A DNA stretch of 64,000 nt from DAIOEK01 sp964648485 (GTDB taxonomy: Bacteria > Chloroflexota > Anaerolineae > Anaerolineales > Anaerolineaceae): assembly GCA_964648485.1 (NCBI GenBank), contig CAZYOF010000015.1, positions 1 through 64,000 on the forward strand, given 5' to 3'. The position numbers were made by a program, and so were the translations under genes. The notes beneath the pieces were generated by a model. The model worked only from the letters and a program-made list of their open reading frames with translations. It was not told the DNA's origin and did no database searches. Below, one piece after another: positions 59,799 through 64,000 of this stretch; within the stretch, counting starts at the first letter, position 1; each line of letters begins with the position of its first letter.

Positions 59799-60428
59799 AT
59801 GGGTAATGAAAAACCTTCATCGCCAGCCAACCGGTTGGCGAATGAACAGCACGCAATAGCTCAGCTGAAACAAGGAAAGATTGCAGGGTTGGCTGTACTG
59901 GTTGCAACTTACCAGGTGGAAGCCGTTCATGCAGCGCTCCTGATTGTGCAAGACCGGGGTACGGCTGAAGAAGTAGTCCAAGAAGCTTTTCTGCGGGCAT
60001 ATCAAAAAATCGACCAGTTTGATGAAAGCCGGCGGTTTGGACCGTGGTTTTTGCGAAGCGTGATCCATGCGGCTTTGAAAACCGCGAAATCACAGAATCG
60101 GTTCACGCCGCTGGAAGAGACAGATGAAACAAAGCATGCTGCAGCTTGGCTGATCGATCCCGGACATGGACCACAGGAAGTCATGGACAAGTCGGAATTG
60201 CGCCATGTAATCTGGCAGGCGCTGGAACAATTAACACCCGGGCAGCGCACCACAGTGGTTATGCGTTACTTCTTAGATGAGACCGAAAATGAGATGTCTC
60301 AAAATTTGAATCGTCCCCGTACCACTGTTAAATGGTGGCTGCATTCTGCCCGAAAGCGCCTGAAGCATATACTGCATCCGCTGGTTCGCAGTGAAGAAGA
60401 GAAGTTGGAGGTTGAACATGAACAATAA
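59799..60428 (+). CDS. RNA polymerase sigma factor, ECF subfamily (second copy)
   Basis: The 209-residue protein has ECF region 2 (LVATYQVEAVHAALLIVQDRGTAEEVVQEAFLRAYQKIDQFDE, then FGPWFLRSVIHAALKTAKSQ) and region 4 (LEQLTPGQRTTVVMRYFLDETENEMSQNLNRPRTTVKWWLHSARKRLK). It is only distantly like the ECF factor at 4885. It overlaps the next gene by 11 bases. That gene encodes a membrane protein with a cytoplasmic N-terminal part fitting an anti-sigma factor. No clear ECF promoter pair was found upstream. Confidence 0.9.
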   Translation: MGNEKPSSPANRLANEQHAIAQLKQGKIAGLAVLVATYQVEAVHAALLIVQDRGTAEEVVQEAFLRAYQKIDQFDESRRFGPWFLRSVIHAALKTAKSQNRFTPLEETDETKHAAAWLIDPGHGPQEVMDKSELRHVIWQALEQLTPGQRTTVVMRYFLDETENEMSQNLNRPRTTVKWWLHSARKRLKHILHPLVRSEEEKLEVEHEQ

Positions 60429-61860
60429 AGAAATTCGAGCAATTTTAGGTGAAATCACCAAGCAAAAAGCACCAGCCTCTGAAATCAACTTATGGCCTGC
60501 AATCCAATCCCGCATTCAGATGAGCCCATCATCCAGATCAAAAGGAAACATCATGATAAGTTCATCCTACTTGCGTTTGAAGCCAGTATTATTACTGGTC
60601 ACTTTCACAATTCTTGGTACTGTTTTCTTCCTGCTCCCGCAAGGACGTGCCCTCGCACAGAATATCCTGCAATTCTTTAACCGCGGTGAAAGTAATATCA
60701 TGCCTGGTATTACAGCATCACCCGAGAACTGGGTCGAGCAAACACCGGGTATTGCTTCTGCAACCCTGTCTCCTGTACCTGATCAAACCATAACACAGCA
60801 ATTGGAATTTGAATCAATTTGCGGATCGTTTGATAATCCACAATGCAACATCGATACTATTCGGAGCATGGTAGATTTCCCTGTCTTTGCTATTCAAAAG
60901 TTACCTGAAAACATGCGCTTCAATGGAGCAACTGGAAGTTCCACCGAAGTATCATTACATTACGATACTACGGATCAAACCGGATCTCTTCTCATTATCC
61001 AAAAACCAATAAATGGAGTTGCAGGCAGTATCTCAGCAGATGTGGGTAAGGATGCTGTGATCGAATATGTAGTCATAGGTGATATCCAGGCTGAATATGT
61101 TAAGGGATCTTACAATGGCAATCTCAGCCCTCCTGAATGGGATTCAAGCATCGACTTTCAGCAGATGCGTTGGATAAACCAGGGTATCCTGTTTACGCTT
61201 TACAAAGATGGCAGAAATCCAGATCTGAACCGTGACGCTCTGATTGAGTTGGCTTCAAACATGACAGATGGACCAGTTGAAGGATTAGCCGCCACCATAT
61301 TCCCAAAATCATCTATATCTACTTCGGAGTATCAGTTTAATCCATCTGAATCATATCCGCTGACCCTCGATCAGTTAACCAAAATATCCGGCTTTGTCCC
61401 CTTAACCCCATCCAGGTTACCGGAGCAATTTACTTTTATCGGGGCAAGTTTTGTTGAAGCTACCGGTGTAGTGGAACTCTATTACAAATACAATCATCCC
61501 AGTATTCCGGAAGCATCCGATGCGCTCGTTATCCGCGAACAGATGATTTCAGGGAATCCTGATTGTGACCTGTGCGGATTTGTTCAGGGAGATGGCAAGC
61601 AAGTAGAGCAATATCCACAAGGTAAGTTGATCTCAAAAGAGGCTGCCATAGAAAATGTGAACATCTTATCCAACCCTGGAGAATATGTAGAAGGCATTGG
61701 GTGGACTTCATGGATGGATAGCGTTGGTTGGCAATGGGCTAGCGAACCCTATATCAAACGTCTCAGGTATAAGGTTGGATCTCTGGCTATCGAGATAATT
61801 AGTTACACCTATGAATTGAGTGCGGATGATGTCATTGCAATTGCTGAAGGAATGAAATAA
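60418..61860 (+). CDS. Probable membrane anti-sigma factor with DUF4367-like extracellular repeats
   Basis: The 480-residue protein has a cytoplasmic N-terminal segment (MNNKEIRAILGEITKQKAPASEINLWPAIQSRI), one transmembrane helix (about 51-70) and a large exterior part. In that part two regions resemble each other: VDFPVFAIQKLPENMRFNGA...SLHYDTTDQTGSLLIIQKP and ISGFVPLTPSRLPEQFTFIGA...ELYYKYNHPSIPEASDALVIREQ. This is the DUF4367-type layout of sensor anti-sigma factors. GGAGG precedes ATG 60418, which lies inside the sigma gene. It likely holds the sigma factor until an external signal is sensed. Confidence 0.75.
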   Translation: MNNKEIRAILGEITKQKAPASEINLWPAIQSRIQMSPSSRSKGNIMISSSYLRLKPVLLLVTFTILGTVFFLLPQGRALAQNILQFFNRGESNIMPGITASPENWVEQTPGIASATLSPVPDQTITQQLEFESICGSFDNPQCNIDTIRSMVDFPVFAIQKLPENMRFNGATGSSTEVSLHYDTTDQTGSLLIIQKPINGVAGSISADVGKDAVIEYVVIGDIQAEYVKGSYNGNLSPPEWDSSIDFQQMRWINQGILFTLYKDGRNPDLNRDALIELASNMTDGPVEGLAATIFPKSSISTSEYQFNPSESYPLTLDQLTKISGFVPLTPSRLPEQFTFIGASFVEATGVVELYYKYNHPSIPEASDALVIREQMISGNPDCDLCGFVQGDGKQVEQYPQGKLISKEAAIENVNILSNPGEYVEGIGWTSWMDSVGWQWASEPYIKRLRYKVGSLAIEIISYTYELSADDVIAIAEGMK

Positions 61861-62255
61861 CCAAAAATGATGTACATAGTTTTCTAATAAAGTTGATATG
61901 GACAGGATGGCTGTTCTGGATTTCTACAGACAGCCCATCCTGTTTAAATTTACGTTCAATACCAATATACCTACACCTCAATTCTTCTTGCCTTTTACTA
62001 TTCAGCTTTTGAAACATATTACTTTTTTATTTGAATTAATTCCCATCTGCATCTCATCATACACTGATTATTAAGCATCCACTTCTAAGATTACTCACCT
62101 TGACTCAAAAGCCAGGATATCCAAATTACATAGGAGTTTCCCATTTCTAACGCAGTATGTCAAATATCACGCCAGAAGTGATAACCTTCACATGACAAAT
62201 TGACCTAGAAGCATTATATTTAGACACTGGTGTCATTTCATCATCGGGAGGGAAC
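61861..62255. other. 395-base intergenic region before the antiporter-like cluster
   Basis: It contains the hairpin at 61902-61943 and otherwise AT-rich DNA. I found no gene. A promoter for the cluster is expected near 62200, but no convincing pair of hexamers was seen. Confidence 0.5.
61902..61943 (+). terminator. Terminator after the second ECF/anti-sigma pair
   Basis: ACAGGATGGCTGT and ACAG-CCCATCCTGT pair with one bulge around a loop of about 13 bases. TTTAAATTT follows. It lies 41 bases after the stop. Confidence 0.75.
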
Positions 62256-62741
62256 ATGTTTTTTGGCTCCATTGTTGTTATTGGGTTGCTGATCTGCGCC
62301 ATTATGGCGATTAGAAGCACTCACCTGCTGATTTCAGCGATCTGGCTGGCAGGTTGCTCAGCGCTTACCGCGTTGCTGCTTTACCTCTTCCAGTCACCGG
62401 AAATTGCGGTCATCGAATTAAGCGTAGGCGCTGGTTTGGTGACCGTTTTGTTTGTCTTTGCCATCAATATCATCGGTGAAGATCCCAGCATCACCCAGCC
62501 ATCGATTCCCCGATCCGTTGCGTGGGTGCTGGTTGTTCTGGCTTTTGTCGCCCTGGGGTGGATGGTGTTACCGAATCTCGGTACCGCCAGTACGGGCATC
62601 GACCTTCAATTCAATATCTACCTGTGGCAGGCACGCAAGCTGGATGTTTACCTGCAGGTTGCATTCATCTTCGCGGGTGTCATGGGTATTCTGAGCCTGC
62701 TTTCTGATGATCCGGTTCATCACAAAAAGGAGCAGGCATGA
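62256..62741 (+). CDS. MbhD/MnhB-like membrane subunit (DUF4040 type)
   Basis: The 161-residue protein has four or five transmembrane helices. Its core LLISAIWLAGCSALTALLLYLFQSPEIAVIELSVGAGLVTVLFVFAINIIG corresponds to the MbhD/DUF4040 segment of membrane-bound hydrogenases and Mrp antiporters, including the conserved EIAVIE and GAGL. AGGGAGG precedes the ATG. It overlaps the next gene by four bases. It starts a membrane complex operon cut by the window end. Confidence 0.8.
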   Translation: MFFGSIVVIGLLICAIMAIRSTHLLISAIWLAGCSALTALLLYLFQSPEIAVIELSVGAGLVTVLFVFAINIIGEDPSITQPSIPRSVAWVLVVLAFVALGWMVLPNLGTASTGIDLQFNIYLWQARKLDVYLQVAFIFAGVMGILSLLSDDPVHHKKEQA

Positions 62742-63049
62742 ATCTCTCCTTCCAATCCATTGGTTTAATTGCAGTTATTGGTTTAATCGGCATCGGCATC
62801 TACGGTCTTCTCATCACCCGCAATATGATTAAAGTGATTGTCGCCTTACAGATTCTGGTAAAAGGTGTGCTGATCGCATTCATCCTGGCTGGTTCCATGC
62901 AGGCAAAGGTGAACCAGGCACAAAGCCTGGCGCTCACCGTGCTGATTGCCGATACAGTTGTCGCGGTCATTGCGCTTGGTCTGGCTGTGCAGGTGCGTAA
63001 AGCATTTGGCAGCCTTGACATTAAAGAACTCACGGAACTCAAGAGGTAA
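62738..63049 (+). CDS. NuoK/MnhC-like membrane subunit
   Basis: The 103-residue protein has three transmembrane helices (about 7-24, 30-52 and 65-87). The pattern IGIYGLLITRNMIKVIVALQILVKGVLIAFIL and LTVLIADTVVAVIALGLAVQV is that of NuoK/MnhC. ATGA overlap couples it to the preceding gene. It would form part of the ion-translocating membrane arm. Confidence 0.88.
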   Translation: MNLSFQSIGLIAVIGLIGIGIYGLLITRNMIKVIVALQILVKGVLIAFILAGSMQAKVNQAQSLALTVLIADTVVAVIALGLAVQVRKAFGSLDIKELTELKR

Positions 63050-63052
63050 GAC

Positions 63053-64000
63053 ATGGCATCCACTTTCGCATTTCTTACCATCGCACTTCCCTGGATCGGT
63101 GCATTGCTGATCTGGTTTGTCGGAGATAAATACACCAAAGTGATTACCACACTGGCAGTTACTTTTTCAGCACTGGCGGGAGTATCCGCGCTGGCGCTCA
63201 TCCCTTCTGCCAGCGATCAGGCAGTATTATCCTTCAACCCGGGTTCACCTTACGGCATACTCACTTTTGTACCCGATGGACTGGGTGTCATGCTTGCGAT
63301 CATCGCCACCATCATCGGTTGTCTGGCTGTAATTTTCTCCATCGATTACATGAAAGGGGAAGATCAACTCGCCCGCTATTATGCATTTATCCTCTTCTTC
63401 ATCGGCGGAATGGTCGGGCTGGTTCTCACCGGTAACATGTTCTTCATGTTCCTCTTCTGGGAAATCACCGCCCTGTGCTCTTACGCGCTCATCTCTTTCA
63501 ATAACGATGACCCCAAGGCAGTAGCCGGGGGTGTTAAGGCTTTGATAATCACACAGGTTGGTGGTGCTGGTCTGCTTGTAGGCGCGTTGATCATCTACAC
63601 ATACACCGGCAGTTTTGATATCAACACTTTCCTCAAAGATCCGTCTTTGGTACCAGCCGGGATGCTTGCATTTACTGCATTCGGTTTTCTGGCTGCAGCA
63701 GCCGCAAAAAGCGCCCAGTTCCCTTTCCAAACGTGGCTGCCCGATGCCATGGAAGCCCCCACACCGATCAGCGCCTTGATCCACGCGGCAACCATGGTCA
63801 ATGCGGGTGTTTACCTTCTGGCGAGATTCTACCCGGCATTTGAAGGCGTTCCCGGTTGGAAAACCAGCGTACTGGCAGTAGGTGTCATCACCGCGCTCAT
63901 GGCATCCTTCATGGGAATGGTTGCGACTGACCTCAAACGGGTACTGGCATACTCCACCGTCAGCCAGCTTGGGTATATGGTTTTCGCCATCGGGGCAGGA
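63053..64000 (+). CDS. Proton/cation-translocating subunit, NuoL/MnhD-like (3' end beyond window)
   Basis: The frame is open from ATG 63053 through the last base, 316 codons. The sequence contains FWEITALCSYALISF, VGGAGLLVGALIIYTYTG, AAAAKSAQFPFQTWLPDAMEAPTPISALIHAATMVNAGVYLLAR and the later DLKRVLAYSTVSQLGYM. These are the key glutamate, lysine and histidine-bearing helices of the Nuo/Mnh/Mbh channel family. It lies three bases after the NuoK-like gene. Whether the complex is an Mrp-type antiporter, a hydrogenase or a complex I relative depends on genes outside the window. Confidence 0.9.
   Translation, partial: MASTFAFLTIALPWIGALLIWFVGDKYTKVITTLAVTFSALAGVSALALIPSASDQAVLSFNPGSPYGILTFVPDGLGVMLAIIATIIGCLAVIFSIDYMKGEDQLARYYAFILFFIGGMVGLVLTGNMFFMFLFWEITALCSYALISFNNDDPKAVAGGVKALIITQVGGAGLLVGALIIYTYTGSFDINTFLKDPSLVPAGMLAFTAFGFLAAAAAKSAQFPFQTWLPDAMEAPTPISALIHAATMVNAGVYLLARFYPAFEGVPGWKTSVLAVGVITALMASFMGMVATDLKRVLAYSTVSQLGYMVFAIGAG

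Noticed and set aside
1..64000. CRISPR arrays, IS elements, integrases, prophage genes
   Set aside because: No short regularly spaced repeats, transposase or integrase motifs were seen on either strand. The restriction island has no recognisable mobility gene.

Overview
This 64 kb window is bacterial chromosome. The best fit is Chloroflexota, class Anaerolineae. This is an inference from gene content and style: proline/alanine-rich sugar-binding lipoproteins, ECF sigma modules tied to bactofilin-like and toast-rack-like surface proteins, a GAAC-N4-GTTC SOS box, and an MbhD/MnhC-type membrane complex. No rRNA or phylogenetic marker was available to test it. Base composition is a mosaic. Most of 1-45 kb is moderately AT-rich. 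The blocks 46-51.7 kb and 54.4-59.6 kb are clearly GC-rich. A strongly AT-rich restriction-modification island (51.76-54.33 kb) lies between them.

Layout. 0-9.8 kb: tex, a CAT-fold acetyltransferase, a PAS-GGDEF diguanylate cyclase, a deoxynucleoside kinase, an ECF sigma/anti-sigma/bactofilin-like/lipoprotein operon, and nadD-obgE. 9.9-14.5 kb: two tandem HD-GYP sensor phosphodiesterases with different input domains. 14.8-21.4 kb: a ROK (XylR-like) repressor with a matching operator, then a xylose-type ABC transporter whose binding protein is an in-frame, nearly identical tandem duplication. 21.5-25.6 kb: a cyclic-2,3-diphosphoglycerate-synthetase-like protein, argS, rpsT and the RNase P RNA gene rnpB. 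25.6-31.5 kb: a nickel-type ECF transporter (cbiMQO), a Fur-family regulator and larBEC, which together supply the nickel-pincer nucleotide cofactor. 31.6-33.2 kb: a NapH/YccM-type Fe-S membrane protein and a partner. 33.5-39.7 kb: an IclR regulator with a mitochondrial-type citrate synthase, divergent from isocitrate dehydrogenase and aconitase. 39.7-42.1 kb: cysK-cysE behind a structured leader, and a CBS-domain protein. 42.2-46.8 kb: two MFS exporters and small DUF2089, SHOCT-like and DUF3597 proteins. 46.9-50.2 kb: a rifampicin-phosphotransferase-like dikinase under a TetR regulator with three matching operators. 50.5-51.7 kb: L-serine dehydratase. 51.8-54.3 kb: a HaeIII-family endonuclease, a D12-class adenine methyltransferase and an HNH protein. 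54.4-59.6 kb: a six-gene SOS-controlled repair cassette. 59.8-61.9 kb: a second ECF sigma factor with a probable anti-sigma partner. 62.3 kb to the end: the start of a cation-antiporter/hydrogenase-like membrane complex.

The most notable region is 54421-59640. A canonical promoter has a LexA-type box filling its 17-bp spacer and would give a leaderless message. It drives a RecA-like protein without a Walker A motif, a small helical protein, a PolB2-like family B DNA polymerase with altered exonuclease and motif C residues, a radical-SAM/HhH protein of the DNA-repair-linked family, a DUF6504 protein and an allophanate-hydrolase-related protein. This layout parallels the ImuA-ImuB-DnaE2 mutasome but uses a family B polymerase. 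Other points of interest are the fused double sugar-binding protein, the predicted NAD-type isocitrate dehydrogenase, the TetR regulon, the unusual pairing in the restriction system, and the cysK leader.
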